Assembly (NCBI GenBank): GCA_026014725.1
Contig: JAOZHV010000026.1
Location: 248,001 to 312,000 of the forward strand
Direction of reading: 5' to 3'
Length of the DNA: 64,000 bases
DNA from: Candidatus Bathyarchaeota archaeon
Lineage (GTDB): Archaea; Thermoproteota; Bathyarchaeia; Bathyarchaeales; Bathycorpusculaceae
In this document: piece after piece, positions 1-9,183 of the stretch
How positions within the stretch are numbered: the first letter of the stretch is position 1
Layout of the letters: each line of letters starts with the position of its first letter
The notes under the pieces: generated by a model
What the model was told of the DNA's origin: nothing
Database searches by the model: none
The model's input: the letters and a program-made list of their open reading frames with translations, nothing else
Position numbers and translations under genes: made by a program

Positions 1-570
1 TACGATTTCTTGGTAGACTTTAGCAATACTGACTTTTCCTTCCCGTAACTTTTGCTTATCTGTCTCACTTGCCTTTTCAATGATTTTCTTGCCCCGCTCA
101 AACGTTCGAGTTGAAAGCCCAGCTTTTTTTGCCACAATTTCGGTTGCTTTTGCCTTAACCGCTGGGGCAGGCTCAGCGTCATCTGGCGCTAACCCCAATT
201 GCAAGTTTCGTCCGCTCTTGCCACCTGCGGATTGGCGCTTTTTCGCGAGCGCTTTTTCAATTTCGAGCAATGGAACTGCTAGTTCTACGAGTTGGAAGTT
301 ATTTAAGTGGCGGCGTCTCAGGTTTGCTTCTATAACAAATTTTTTTTCGAGTAGTTTATCTTCAAATTTGCGTACTTCAAAATCTGGCTCGATTCCAAGT
401 TCAATGCAAGCTCGAAATCTGTGGTGACCATCTAGTACTTCTAGGTCTTCATTGACAATTATAGGGTAATGCTGGCCCTCTGACTGTATGGATGCCTTGA
501 GTTCGTTGAATTCTTGTTCAGACATTTGCGGAAGCAGTTTTTCATATAGAGGGTTTAAGCGAAGGCTCAT
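1..570 (-). CDS. ParB/Srx-domain protein, 3' end cut by the window edge
   Basis: An open frame of 190 codons runs from an ATG at 570-568 to base 1 without a stop, so the C-terminus lies outside the window. The N-terminal half has the ParB-like nucleotide-binding fold signature: a QHYPIIVN strand followed by LDGHHR (about residues 33-52), then a basic helix-rich part containing NLRRRHLN. The rest is Lys/Ala-rich, with a helix-turn-helix-like stretch near KKAGLSTRTFERGKKI. Family members act in DNA partition or as DNA-binding regulators; in a chromosomal archaeal setting a ParB-like regulator is the safest reading. It is divergent from dnaG across a 447-bp hairpin-rich spacer. No parA is visible in the window. 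Confidence 0.75.
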   Translation of the reverse strand, partial: MSLRLNPLYEKLLPQMSEQEFNELKASIQSEGQHYPIIVNEDLEVLDGHHRFRACIELGIEPDFEVRKFEDKLLEKKFVIEANLRRRHLNNFQLVELAVPLLEIEKALAKKRQSAGGKSGRNLQLGLAPDDAEPAPAVKAKATEIVAKKAGLSTRTFERGKKIIEKASETDKQKLREGKVSIAKVYQEIV

Positions 571-1017
571 TTACACCGCTTCCTTTTTTGTGATTATTAT
601 TATTTAAGTTAAGAGGTAATCATCACCTCATGATAACCTATTTTGTAGACTGTTGGCTTCATAGCACAGTCACATATTCTTTTATTTTTTCTTTGGTACA
701 ATTAATGTGCGTGTGAAACCCGCGTAGCATCGTTTGGCGGAACAACGATTGATCAAAATGCGGTTGGATTCCCCTCTCTCTCCTGAATTTACTTTTTAGT
801 TCCGCATGGCGATCAAAGCTTGTTGCTCCGCTAAACCTCCTTTTCGGTTATCTTTTCCGTTACTTTGTAGTGGAAGATAACACCACAAATATTATTAGAC
901 TGCACGTTACCTACTTTAGTGATAAATTAAAATCTCATCATTGCGAGAATGTCTCGCTTTATGTGATTAACATAATATAAACATAATCAAATAAAATATA
1001 ACTCACATAGGAGTTGC
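571..1017. other. 447-bp spacer with four hairpins between parB-like and dnaG
   Basis: No convincing ORF is present. Four inverted repeats can be read: GAGGT/ACCTC at 613-629; a long imperfect pair at 732-763 and 802-836; GTTATCTTTTCC/GGAAGATAAC at 847-881; and GCGAGA-ATG-TCTCGC at 943-957. The density of hairpins exceeds what most other spacers here show and could mark a structured RNA or regulatory region. No RNA family was recognised. Confidence 0.4.
732..836. repeat. Long imperfect inverted repeat, arms of 32-35 bp, 38-bp spacer
   Basis: The left arm (732-763) reads GTTTGGCGGAACAACGATTG and continues to GATCAAAATGCGG. The right arm (802-836), reverse complemented, reads GTTTAGCGGAGCAACAAGCT and continues to TTGATCGCCATGCGG. 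Most positions match, with one 2-nt insertion and a 3-nt internal mismatch. Such a pair could fold into a long hairpin RNA or be the remnant of a small inverted-repeat element. No transposase gene or target-site duplication is visible. Confidence 0.6.
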
Positions 1018-2193
1018 ACGCTTACGGGAACATCCCAAACATTTACGATAAAGTACGTTGTACACGCTAGATTTGAAATCGAAGGTGTAGTTGAGAAACC
1101 TGATGTTATTGGAGCAGTTTTCGGTCAAACTGAAGGTCTTTTTGGACCAGAGCTTGATCTGCGAGAGCTCCAAAAAACGGGGCGCATCGGCAGAATAGAA
1201 ATTGATTTACATTCTAAGAATGATAGAACATCAGGTTCAATAACTATACCCACAAGCCTTGACCGTGTTTCTACAGCACTTATTGCTGCAAGCATAGAAA
1301 GCATCAATCGGGTCGGTCCATGCTCAGCAAAAGTAACCCTTGATAAAATCGAAGATATCCGCGAAGCACGCCGCAAAGTTATCATTGACCGCGCAAAAGA
1401 AATTCTCCATAAATGGAACGTTGAGTCAATGCCGAGCGTTGATGAGGTTTACAAAGAAATCTCTGAAACTATGAAGGTCGGCAAGGTTGAAAAGTATGGA
1501 CCAGAAGATTTACCAGCAGGACCAACACTGGAAACTTCCAAGGAGATTATTGTTGTTGAAGGTCGCGCAGATGTTATTAATCTGATGCGCTGTGGAATTT
1601 TCAATACTGTTGCACTTGAGGGCGCAAAAGTTCCTGAATCCATTAAGAAGTTAACAAAAGAGAAACCTGCCACAGCATTACTTGACGGCGACAGAGGCGG
1701 CGACTTAATCCTCAAAGAGCTATTGCAGGTAACAAACGTAAAGTACGTTGGACGTGCACCCCGAGGCAAAGAAATCGAAGAATGCAGCTGCAAGGAAATC
1801 GCTGAAGCCTTAGAAGGCAAAGTCCCAGTCAGCGAACTCATAGGCAAACATCCGCCAGCAGCCAAGAAGGCACCGCCACCTGAACGCAAAGTTGAAGTAC
1901 CAGAACCACTGAGCCAAGCAGCAAAGGCTTTGGTTGGAACGCTTGAAGCTGTCCTATTCAATGATAAACTTGAACTAATCGAAAAGTTACCGGTTAGCCA
2001 ACTTGCAGAAAAACTTCAGCAAACAGCAGGCGTTGACACAGTAGTTTTCGACGGCATCATCACACAAAGAATTGTTGATATCGCAGGCGAAAAGAACATC
2101 AGGCGCATAGTTGCCTCACGCGTTTCGGAAGCGGTTAAACCTGTGTTGAATGTTGAATTGGTAACTTTCCGTGACGCTATCGGTCAAACCTAA
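1018..2193 (+). CDS. dnaG: Archaeal DnaG-type primase (TOPRIM), non-canonical start
   Basis: The archaeal DnaG homologue is a TOPRIM-domain protein, with primase activity reported and exosome association known in archaea. The open frame has no stop from 976 onward. The family's N-terminal block (KYVVHARFEIEG, EKPDVIGAVFGQTEGL, LRELQKTGRIGRIE) starts at 1051, well upstream of the first ATG at 1429. The TOPRIM motifs are VVEGRAD (Glu about residue 181) and LLDGDRGGD (Asp about 223 and 225). No ATG, GTG or TTG exists in frame before 1429. An AGGAG at 1009-1013 lies four bases before an ACG at 1018, which I took as the start. Length would be 391 residues, close to the family norm. Its stop overlaps the convergent polB stop by four bases. 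Confidence 0.88.
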   Translation, partial: TLTGTSQTFTIKYVVHARFEIEGVVEKPDVIGAVFGQTEGLFGPELDLRELQKTGRIGRIEIDLHSKNDRTSGSITIPTSLDRVSTALIAASIESINRVGPCSAKVTLDKIEDIREARRKVIIDRAKEILHKWNVESMPSVDEVYKEISETMKVGKVEKYGPEDLPAGPTLETSKEIIVVEGRADVINLMRCGIFNTVALEGAKVPESIKKLTKEKPATALLDGDRGGDLILKELLQVTNVKYVGRAPRGKEIEECSCKEIAEALEGKVPVSELIGKHPPAAKKAPPPERKVEVPEPLSQAAKALVGTLEAVLFNDKLELIEKLPVSQLAEKLQQTAGVDTVVFDGIITQRIVDIAGEKNIRRIVASRVSEAVKPVLNVELVTFRDAIGQT

Positions 2194-4562
2194 AAGTAAT
2201 CTGTTAAGCTTTTAGTTTCTTCTTTTTCTTTCGTTCCGCTAAGCAGTTCTGCCACGGTTACATTAAAGAATGCAAGAACTCGCGCTGCCGCTGGCAAAAC
2301 CTGATTAGTAACATAATATTCAACGTCCACTTCTTCGTATTTTGCAAAAACGTAAGGTTTTACGCGGTTGTAGAGCCGCCCCTTGCCCGTTAAAATTACA
2401 TAGCCTACTTTGTCGCCGCCTGTTAATCTCCAGCCCTTTTCCTTGAGTATTTTAGACGCTTCCACATGCGGCGCTCTTACGGCGTACTGTTCGGGTGGTT
2501 TCGTTAGAGTTTTCCAGATGATGAGGTCGCGTAATGGCACCTTTCTTTGCTTGAGCGCTTTAATGGTGGCGTGCACGTATTCGATTGCTCTCTTAGGTGA
2601 CTGCTCCCTGAGAATTATCTCAAGCACGCGCTCCTGTACTTCTTTGGCAACTTCTGCCCAGTCTCCACGAATCACTTCTAAGCCCACAATGTCTATGCTA
2701 CCATCTTGCCGTAAGCCTGCGTAGCGTTTTTTGGCTTCAGTGAAAAAAATGCGTTTATACACCTCGTCGATTTCCACATCAAGCTTGAGCTCTCGCTTAA
2801 TGTCCTGTTGCAACTGTAGTGTTTTGGTTTCATCATAATTTACAAACAAGCTATCAGTATCACCATAAACTACGCCTATCCCAGCTTTCTCAGCCATCTG
2901 TGTCGCTGTCAAAATAATGTGCCTACCCCACGCTGATGCTGATTCAGCGACTGGCTTAATGTACCATCTTGCGCCAATCCAGCCAGCGTAACCATAAGCA
3001 GCGTTCGTTATGATTTTGACTGCTTTTTGCCTTGCATCTAACACTCGATATTCAACAGTGCTTGCGCTTAGATTTTTCATTTGGTTACGTATAGCGTTTC
3101 GTACTTCAATTAGGTATGTTAGTGCTTCTTTGTAGAATCCAGGTGGTGCTTTACGAAAGCGATGCTTCACTTCGGGTGCAATGTAGACTCCGTCGGCTGG
3201 TTCTGGTGCATCTGGTGCGATGTAGGTGTCGGGTGAGAGATTGTAGGTCAACATTATGTTTGGGTACATTGACTTGAAATCCAAGACGGCGATGTTTTCA
3301 TGTAAGCCCGCTTTAGGTGAAAGAACAAGCCCCCCAGCATAAGGCAAGTAAGGTTGCTCGATGCGTTTAGGAACAAGTTCGCCTATTTTCTGGGCTCTTT
3401 TTATTAAAAACCACTCTACACGGAAGCCTACAGCCGCGGTCATTACATGGTCTAAAGGCAGGCTTGTTAGGCTTGCGAGTTGTAGGGCTAAATCTAAAAG
3501 CAACTGTGCCGTGTCATAAACTCTGTGGGCGTTATCTAACCCAAATCGTAATAGCTCAGCGCGTTTTTGTTTTTCATCCCAGTAATCCGCAAAAAATACG
3601 TCGTCAATGCTCTTTTGCTTGTTTGTTACTCCCAAGTGATCAGCGAAATTCCAAAGCGTTTTAACTTTAACTTCTGGAAAGATATCTAAAAAGTCAAGCA
3701 TGTCGATGTTAGCAATTCCCGTAGTTGAAACATGACCATAAACACTAGTGTGCGGTTCAAGATGTGCTCTATCTAAGTTTAATTTGAATCCAAGCTGGCG
3801 GCTTCTGCTTTTAAGATAAGTCCAATCGACGGTGTTGGCGCCGTAACTTAGTATGATGTCAGGGTCAAATTCACAAACATAATTAATGAAGCTCTCAATT
3901 ACGGACTTATCATCTTTATCCTCGCCTGCAACAAACTGCTTTTCTTCACCATTGCTGGCTACCGTTGACAACATCAAAACAGGATTTCTATCAGGTTTTG
4001 GAGACCCCTCACGGCTATAACAAATCATCGAAAAACTCAAAAGTCTTAGCGGTGGCACTGAGGCATCTTCCAATTGTTTGGGCGGGGACATTAGAGCATA
4101 AACTTTGTCAGCTCTAGCACCTCCGATGTTCTCTTCTTCTGTTGCCTCAGCCTCATGCCATCCACACGGAACTATGTCGTTATCGATTAGGTAGCGCATG
4201 GCAGCGCGAATGTCATCTTCGAGGCAGTCTTTTACCTCTTCGAGACTTCGAAGTTTCATGGCAAGCTTGCCTGTTTCGGTTGCGTTTTTGCAGTAGATTT
4301 TTATTGCTTGCACAGGCTTGCCGAAAAAGCGGCGTTGAACAACTTCTACTTCCACAATTGAGTCAGCGTAAACATTCTTGATTTGTTTAACAGTTTTCGC
4401 TGGGTCAAAGCCTTCGTTGAGCACAGCGTAAAAGTAGGCAGTAAAAGTCCTGTCAATAACAAGCACTCGACTGCCAGCTTTGTTGATTCCCCAGAGCCAC
4501 AGCTCAATTGTGTCTTTATCAATCTTGGGATTAATATCCAGCAGCCAGAAAGCTATTTTCAT
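2190..4562 (-). CDS. polB: B-family DNA polymerase with degenerate 3'-5' exonuclease motifs
   Basis: The polymerase motifs are intact: motif A DFKSMYPNI (Asp about 428), motif B around KIITNAAYGYAGW and motif C VVYGDTDS (about 566-571), plus a PYAGG motif before motif A. The C-terminus ends in KSLTDYF, a likely PCNA-interacting tail. The exonuclease domain aligns but its catalytic residues are changed. Exo I reads FSMI where FDIE is expected, Exo II keeps only the Asp of SYGANTVD, and Exo III reads FGLDN where YxxxD is expected. Proofreading is therefore probably lost; this is inference from motif comparison. I chose the ATG at 4562 (MKIAFWLLDI) because the family begins there; an upstream start at 4619 would add 19 residues. 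Confidence 0.92.
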   Translation of the reverse strand: MKIAFWLLDINPKIDKDTIELWLWGINKAGSRVLVIDRTFTAYFYAVLNEGFDPAKTVKQIKNVYADSIVEVEVVQRRFFGKPVQAIKIYCKNATETGKLAMKLRSLEEVKDCLEDDIRAAMRYLIDNDIVPCGWHEAEATEEENIGGARADKVYALMSPPKQLEDASVPPLRLLSFSMICYSREGSPKPDRNPVLMLSTVASNGEEKQFVAGEDKDDKSVIESFINYVCEFDPDIILSYGANTVDWTYLKSRSRQLGFKLNLDRAHLEPHTSVYGHVSTTGIANIDMLDFLDIFPEVKVKTLWNFADHLGVTNKQKSIDDVFFADYWDEKQKRAELLRFGLDNAHRVYDTAQLLLDLALQLASLTSLPLDHVMTAAVGFRVEWFLIKRAQKIGELVPKRIEQPYLPYAGGLVLSPKAGLHENIAVLDFKSMYPNIMLTYNLSPDTYIAPDAPEPADGVYIAPEVKHRFRKAPPGFYKEALTYLIEVRNAIRNQMKNLSASTVEYRVLDARQKAVKIITNAAYGYAGWIGARWYIKPVAESASAWGRHIILTATQMAEKAGIGVVYGDTDSLFVNYDETKTLQLQQDIKRELKLDVEIDEVYKRIFFTEAKKRYAGLRQDGSIDIVGLEVIRGDWAEVAKEVQERVLEIILREQSPKRAIEYVHATIKALKQRKVPLRDLIIWKTLTKPPEQYAVRAPHVEASKILKEKGWRLTGGDKVGYVILTGKGRLYNRVKPYVFAKYEEVDVEYYVTNQVLPAAARVLAFFNVTVAELLSGTKEKEETKSLTDYF

Positions 4563-4636
4563 GCGCAAGCGCCATTCTAAGAATAGGCGTAGCTGCCTTA
4601 AAAGTTGTACAGAACTCAACGAGAACGCAAAATGCT

Positions 4637-6073
4637 CTATACTGCAGATTGATTTGTTTGTTTAGCTTTAGAAAGTTCTTCTTTGAGTTTTTTAACCGCT
4701 ACAGCAATTTCTTCTGCCAAAGCTATTGCTTTCTCGCTTTCAGCCTCAACTTTTTTGAAAACCTCAGTTACTTGTTGAGCACCTTGAGCTTGTTCAGTAA
4801 CAGTTACAGCGGATTCTTCTGAGGCAGACGCGGATTCTTGAGAGACGCTGGCAACTTGCTGGATAGCATCGTTTACTTGGTTTAGTGACTGCATGCTTTT
4901 CTGCAAGTTTTCTCTTAACGTACCAGTTATTGTCAATATTGAACCCATCGAGCCTGCTACTTGATGAGAACTTTCAACGGCTTTGTTTACAAGTGTACTG
5001 CCTTCTTTTGCCGCTTTCTCTGCAGACTGGGTCATCTGCATAGCTTTATTTCCTGACTTGGTAATTTCATCTATTGTTTTCACTGCCGTTTCAGCTGAAG
5101 CGCGGGTTCTCCCTGCGAGTTGTTTAACTGCGTCCGCAACAACTGCAAAACCTCTTCCTGCTTGACCAGCACGTGCTGCTTCTATGGCCGCGTTCAACGC
5201 CAACATGTTAACTTGTCCTGCAATTTCCGAGATGTCACCAGCTAACCCTGCTACATTCTTAATTGAAGTGTTTACGTCAGTGATTGTATTGTCAGCTTTT
5301 CCCAACGAATTACCGATATTGCCAAATGCATTAAGCGTTATTTTTCCGTCTTCTTGAAGTTTCACTGCTAACTTATTTGAGTCATTAACCAGAGCGTTTA
5401 CTTCATCCGTGTTCTTATTAACAGCGTCCATTAAGGCAACCAGATTATCAACGGTTTTAGCGGTTGTCTGAGAAAGCTCTGAGAGGCTTTGAGCACCTTT
5501 GGAAACATTCTGGCTGGCAATTTCTAATTGGCTCATGTTACTTTGGAGTTTTTCGCAGGTCTCCACCGCTTGAATTCCCATTTCGCCAACGTTTCGTGAT
5601 GTCATCAAAATGTTGTTGGATAAGGTTTCAACTTGCTCTGACACGAGTGTAGCAGACTTGATTATTTTATCCATTTCATCCATAGTTTGCTTGAGTTGCG
5701 TTATATCGGTGATAACGTTGATTGCACCGATTATGGACGTTCTTTGTTCATCATACAAAGGCGAACAAGTATACTGAATCGGCAAATCACCGCCAACTAA
5801 GCTTGCAACCGTTTGTCCTGTCTCAGGTTTTGATGAATCAAACATTTTGGAGCAGGCACACTTGTCAGTTCTGCAATCTCCTGTTTTGAAAAGGTCATAA
5901 CATTTTTTGCCTTTAATGGTGCTTTTCTTTTCACCGACTAATTTTCTGCCAAACTGGTTCATATATACAATGTTAAAGTCTTTATCGATCACCATCACAG
6001 GGCTTTGAATGCCTTTTAAATAGATGGCATACTTATTTTGCACTACTGCTTCGTTGCCAGCATTCTCTTGCAT
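4637..6073 (-). CDS. Soluble methyl-accepting chemotaxis protein with a PAS domain
   Basis: The protein has an N-terminal PAS domain (about residues 15-135) followed by a long coiled coil and the conserved MCP signalling tip, with [17 protein letters not shown] and [15 protein letters not shown]. No transmembrane segment or HAMP domain is evident, so it should be a cytoplasmic receptor signalling to CheA. The PAS domain carries four cysteines within 17 residues (about 58, 67, 72 and 74), which could bind metal or report redox state. The TTG at 6097 would add eight residues; I prefer the ATG at 6073. No che genes lie in the window, so partners must be elsewhere. Confidence 0.88.
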   Translation of the reverse strand: MQENAGNEAVVQNKYAIYLKGIQSPVMVIDKDFNIVYMNQFGRKLVGEKKSTIKGKKCYDLFKTGDCRTDKCACSKMFDSSKPETGQTVASLVGGDLPIQYTCSPLYDEQRTSIIGAINVITDITQLKQTMDEMDKIIKSATLVSEQVETLSNNILMTSRNVGEMGIQAVETCEKLQSNMSQLEIASQNVSKGAQSLSELSQTTAKTVDNLVALMDAVNKNTDEVNALVNDSNKLAVKLQEDGKITLNAFGNIGNSLGKADNTITDVNTSIKNVAGLAGDISEIAGQVNMLALNAAIEAARAGQAGRGFAVVADAVKQLAGRTRASAETAVKTIDEITKSGNKAMQMTQSAEKAAKEGSTLVNKAVESSHQVAGSMGSILTITGTLRENLQKSMQSLNQVNDAIQQVASVSQESASASEESAVTVTEQAQGAQQVTEVFKKVEAESEKAIALAEEIAVAVKKLKEELSKAKQTNQSAV

Positions 6074-6300
6074 AGACACCAACACTTTAACGACCAAAGA
6101 TTTAGTGGCTACACTTAATAGTACTTATGAAGCTAAAATCTATATCAAAATTAACAAAATTTTAAAAAATTTGAATTAAAAAATAAGGTTTAATATCGCA
6201 TGAAAAAGGAATTGGATTGTGCAAAGTAACTTGTGTGTGAACCTACAGTATGCTTTTAAATAACGTGACTATAAATTAAAAATACCAGAAGTGTGACAAC

Positions 6301-6537
6301 ATGCGGATAGGTGTTTGCGGCATCGCTTGCGAGAAATGCCCAAAAATGCAGAAAGGCACTTGCCCAAATGGTAATGTTGGATGCGTGGCACGCGAGAACA
6401 AGTTTTGCAAGATTTGTAACTGCGCCTTCAATAAAGGAGTTAAATTATGCTTTGAATGCAAAGATTTTCCCTGTGAAACCACCAAAGAAGGACCAATAAG
6501 TTTTGGTTACTGCATGTACATTTCAGGAAAGCAGTAA
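6301..6537 (+). CDS. Cysteine-rich DUF3795-type protein, 78 residues
   Basis: A small protein with about twelve cysteines arranged as GVCGIACEKCP, a GCVARENKFCKICNC block and LCFECKDFPC. This matches the DUF3795 pattern (Cys-Gly-x2-Cys-x2-Cys at the start and Cys-x2-Cys-x3-Pro-Cys near the end). The family is presumed to bind zinc or an iron-sulphur cluster; its function is not known. The ATG start is preceded by an AT-rich promoter-like stretch (CTATAAATTAAAA near 6268). It precedes the ABC exporter by 46 bp but need not belong to it. Confidence 0.7.
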   Translation: MRIGVCGIACEKCPKMQKGTCPNGNVGCVARENKFCKICNCAFNKGVKLCFECKDFPCETTKEGPISFGYCMYISGKQ

Positions 6538-6583
6538 ATGGGTAGTTTTAAGTTCCCGGATTAAAATCTAGGTTTGACCATTT

Positions 6584-7510
6584 ATGGGTTCTAAAGAAGT
6601 TCTCATTGAAGCACAAGAGCTAACAAAGAAATTTGACGGTTTAACCGCCGTTGATCACATTGACTTCCAAGTTTACAAGGGTGAATGTGTAGGCTTTTTG
6701 GGTCCAAACGGTGCTGGAAAAACAACTACTGTTCGAATGATATACTGCTTTCTACCTCCAACCTCGGGAGAACTCAAAGTTGCAGGATTCAGCGTACACA
6801 CGCAATGCAGAGAAATAAAATCTTTAGTTGGCGTAGCTCCGCAAGAGGACAATTTAGACCCTGACTTCACCGTCTTAAAGAACCTAACTGTTTACGCACG
6901 ATATTTTGACATCCCAAAAGAAGAAGCCCTCAAACGAGCTAACGAGCAACTAAAATTCTTTCAACTAGAAGAAAAGAAAGATGTACAAATAATGGCGTTG
7001 TCAACAGGCATGAAACGCCGACTTATTTTTGCAAGAGCGCTCATAAACAAGCCACAAATTCTCCTCTTAGATGAACCTACAACAGGTTTAGATCCACAGG
7101 CAAGGCACCTTGTTTGGGATGAAGTGCGCCACCTAAAGAAAAAGCAAGTTACCATAATTTTAACAACTCATTATATGGATGAAGCTCAAATTCTATGCGA
7201 CCGAATTCTAATAGTGGATAAAGGCAAAATAATCGAAGATGGCAATCCGCTTGAACTTATCAAGAAGCATGTTGGCGAAGAAGTGTTAGAGCTAGATTAT
7301 GATGAGAATATGTTGTCAACTATCAAAAAAATCTTTCCTGATGCACGAATTGAAAAAATCGGCGACCGCGTGCAAATCTTCACTGACAAACCTCATGGAG
7401 TCTTTGAAGGCTTCTTAAAAGAATATCAAATCAAAAACGTGACTATACGTAATGCCAATCTTGAGGATGTTTTTCTTAAACTTACAGGGCGGGGATTAAG
7501 AGGGGAATGA
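6584..7510 (+). CDS. ABC-2 type exporter ATPase (DrrA-like)
   Basis: The ATP-binding subunit of a two-gene ABC exporter. Walker A is GPNGAGKTT (about residues 39-47), the signature region is LSTGMKRRL (a degenerate LSGGQ), Walker B is ILLLDEPTTGLD, and the switch histidine lies in TTHYMDEA. After the nucleotide-binding domain comes a C-terminal extension of roughly 90 residues ending NANLEDVFLKLTG, typical of the DrrA/CcmA group that drives drug or lipid efflux. The stop overlaps the start of the permease gene (ATGA), which indicates translational coupling. The substrate cannot be told from sequence. Confidence 0.9.
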   Translation: MGSKEVLIEAQELTKKFDGLTAVDHIDFQVYKGECVGFLGPNGAGKTTTVRMIYCFLPPTSGELKVAGFSVHTQCREIKSLVGVAPQEDNLDPDFTVLKNLTVYARYFDIPKEEALKRANEQLKFFQLEEKKDVQIMALSTGMKRRLIFARALINKPQILLLDEPTTGLDPQARHLVWDEVRHLKKKQVTIILTTHYMDEAQILCDRILIVDKGKIIEDGNPLELIKKHVGEEVLELDYDENMLSTIKKIFPDARIEKIGDRVQIFTDKPHGVFEGFLKEYQIKNVTIRNANLEDVFLKLTGRGLRGE

Positions 7511-8340
7511 CTCAACCGAATCTTCGTAAGTCGCCAGCACGTTTCTCAATTCCTCGCCTTAGTTATAGGGTTTGGAAGGTTTGGCGTCGAAACACAGATG
7601 TATTCTTGAAAACTATTAAAGTTAACTTTTTGCCTTCGCTTTTGGAGCCTGTGCTTTACTTGTTGGCTTTCGGCTTTGGACTTGGAGGGTTTGTCCAAAA
7701 CATCAACGGTCAACCATATGTAAACTTTATTGCGCCTGCGTTGGTAGCGATTGCCATCATGAATGGGTCCTTTTTTGAATGCACCTTTGCCTCGTTCGTG
7801 CGCATGTACTTCCAAAAAACCTTCGACGCCATTGTTGCTACACCTGTGAGCGTTGAAGAAGTTGTTGCTGGAGAACTTTTGTGGGGTGCAACACGCTCAA
7901 CCATCAATGCCACCATCGTTTTAGGTGTGATTGCGGTTTTCGGGTTAATCTCAAGCCCACTGTTTTTGTTGGTGCCTTTAATAGCTTTTTTCGGCGGGTT
8001 AATGTTTGCGGCTATAGCCATGTGCTTCACCGCCGTTGCGCCTACAATTGACTTTTTTAATTATCCTTCTTTTCTGTTTTTGACACCGATGTTCTTCTTG
8101 AGCGGAACTTTCTTCCCGTTGACCTCTTTGCCTTCTGCTGCTCAAGGTATTGCTTTGGCTGTTTTGCCTCTTACGCATGTTGTTAATGTTGTTCGAGTTG
8201 CAGTTTCTACTAATTTGGAGCCGATTTTAGGTTTGAGCCCTCAGATGCTTCTGCCCATAAGCATAGCATGGTTAGTTATAGTCACTGTTTTCTTCTTTAT
8301 TTTGAGCATTAACTTGATGAAGAAACGCTTAACAAGCTAA
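7507..8340 (+). CDS. ABC-2 type transporter permease
   Basis: A membrane partner of the preceding ATPase, 277 residues with about six hydrophobic segments. The ABC-2 permease signature occurs near the C-terminus (FLTPMFFLSGTFFPLTSLP followed by an LPLTHVVNVVR loop). The N-terminal amphipathic stretch SYRVWKVWRRN is typical of the family. The start ATG overlaps the ATPase stop by four bases. The most similar layout in this window is the pair at 57343-59093, which probably exports a different or related substrate. Confidence 0.9.
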   Translation: MTQPNLRKSPARFSIPRLSYRVWKVWRRNTDVFLKTIKVNFLPSLLEPVLYLLAFGFGLGGFVQNINGQPYVNFIAPALVAIAIMNGSFFECTFASFVRMYFQKTFDAIVATPVSVEEVVAGELLWGATRSTINATIVLGVIAVFGLISSPLFLLVPLIAFFGGLMFAAIAMCFTAVAPTIDFFNYPSFLFLTPMFFLSGTFFPLTSLPSAAQGIALAVLPLTHVVNVVRVAVSTNLEPILGLSPQMLLPISIAWLVIVTVFFFILSINLMKKRLTS

Positions 8341-8445
8341 CCAGAAGACCATAGGCACCAGCGTAACTAAAGCACTGTTTTCGTTTTTTAGTGATTAAAG
8401 ATTTTTAACCTTTGAAGACATAACAAGGCACTGAGAGGCAAGAAC

Positions 8446-9120
8446 ATGCGCATTGTTGTGCGAATTGGCGGTTCAGTTGTCGCTTCACCAATCAATACCG
8501 AGTTACTTGGAAAGTACGCCAAAATCATCAGAGCCATCAGAGAACAGCGACACGAGGTTGCAGTTGTTTTAGGTGGAGGCGCGTTGGCAAGAGAATTCAT
8601 CGGTATCGCTAAAAATTTGGGGTTGGATATGGATGCGCAAGATGAGGTTGCGATTTCTTGTTCCCGCCTGTTTGCTCAGCTTTTCCTCAAAAAACTCGGC
8701 GATGTAGCTTGTGAGAAGGTTGCTGTTACTCTTGATGATGCGGCAGAATGCCTTGATAGAGGCAAAGTTGTGGTTATGGGTGGGTTAAAGCCTGGAATTA
8801 CCACCGACACGGTTGCGACATTGTTAGCTGAGCGGGTTGGTGCAGATTTGTTGCTCAAGGGCACCGATCAAGATGGCATTTATAATAAAGATCCAAGAAA
8901 GCATCCTGACGCTGTTAAGCTTGATCGTTTGTCGTTTGAGGAGTTGGCGGGTGTTTTTGAGCAGAATGAGCATAAAGCTGGTATTCATCAGGTGATTGAT
9001 CCTGAGGCGATTAAAGTTCTCAAACGTAATCGTGTAAAAACGGTTGTTGTTAGCGGGTTTGTGCCTGAGAACATGTTGGCAGCTGTTCGGGGCGAAAATG
9101 TCGGGACAGTCATAAGCTAA
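8446..9120 (+). CDS. pyrH: UMP kinase (archaeal PyrH)
   Basis: An amino-acid-kinase fold enzyme that phosphorylates UMP to UDP in pyrimidine synthesis. Seen motifs are the N-terminal VVRIGGSVV, the glycine-rich AVVLGGGALAREFI, GGLKPGITTDTVA and the nucleotide-site LLKGTDQDGIYNKDPRKHP. At 224 residues it has the length of the short archaeal PyrH. The ATG start follows a GGCAAGAAC stretch without a strong Shine-Dalgarno sequence. It stands alone, followed by a 660-bp non-coding region. Confidence 0.93.
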   Translation: MRIVVRIGGSVVASPINTELLGKYAKIIRAIREQRHEVAVVLGGGALAREFIGIAKNLGLDMDAQDEVAISCSRLFAQLFLKKLGDVACEKVAVTLDDAAECLDRGKVVVMGGLKPGITTDTVATLLAERVGADLLLKGTDQDGIYNKDPRKHPDAVKLDRLSFEELAGVFEQNEHKAGIHQVIDPEAIKVLKRNRVKTVVVSGFVPENMLAAVRGENVGTVIS

Positions 9121-9183
9121 ACTTTAGCTGCGTTTTTTCTTATGCCCCTTTATAGGCGGTTTAACGATGTGCTGCGAATTCTG

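Noticed and set aside
608-635. C box (GTGATGA) on the minus strand
   Set aside because: No D or D' box (CTGA) at guide distance follows, so no C/D sRNA is supported.
925-945. C box (ATGATGA) on the minus strand before dnaG
   Set aside because: No CTGA at the needed spacing and no partner C'/D' boxes.
1449-1961. Minus-strand 170-codon frame inside dnaG
   Set aside because: It is a shadow of the conserved TOPRIM protein on the other strand.
1429-2193. dnaG starting at the first ATG (1429)
   Set aside because: The conserved N-terminal domain of archaeal DnaG is encoded upstream in the same open frame, so this start would remove about 137 residues.
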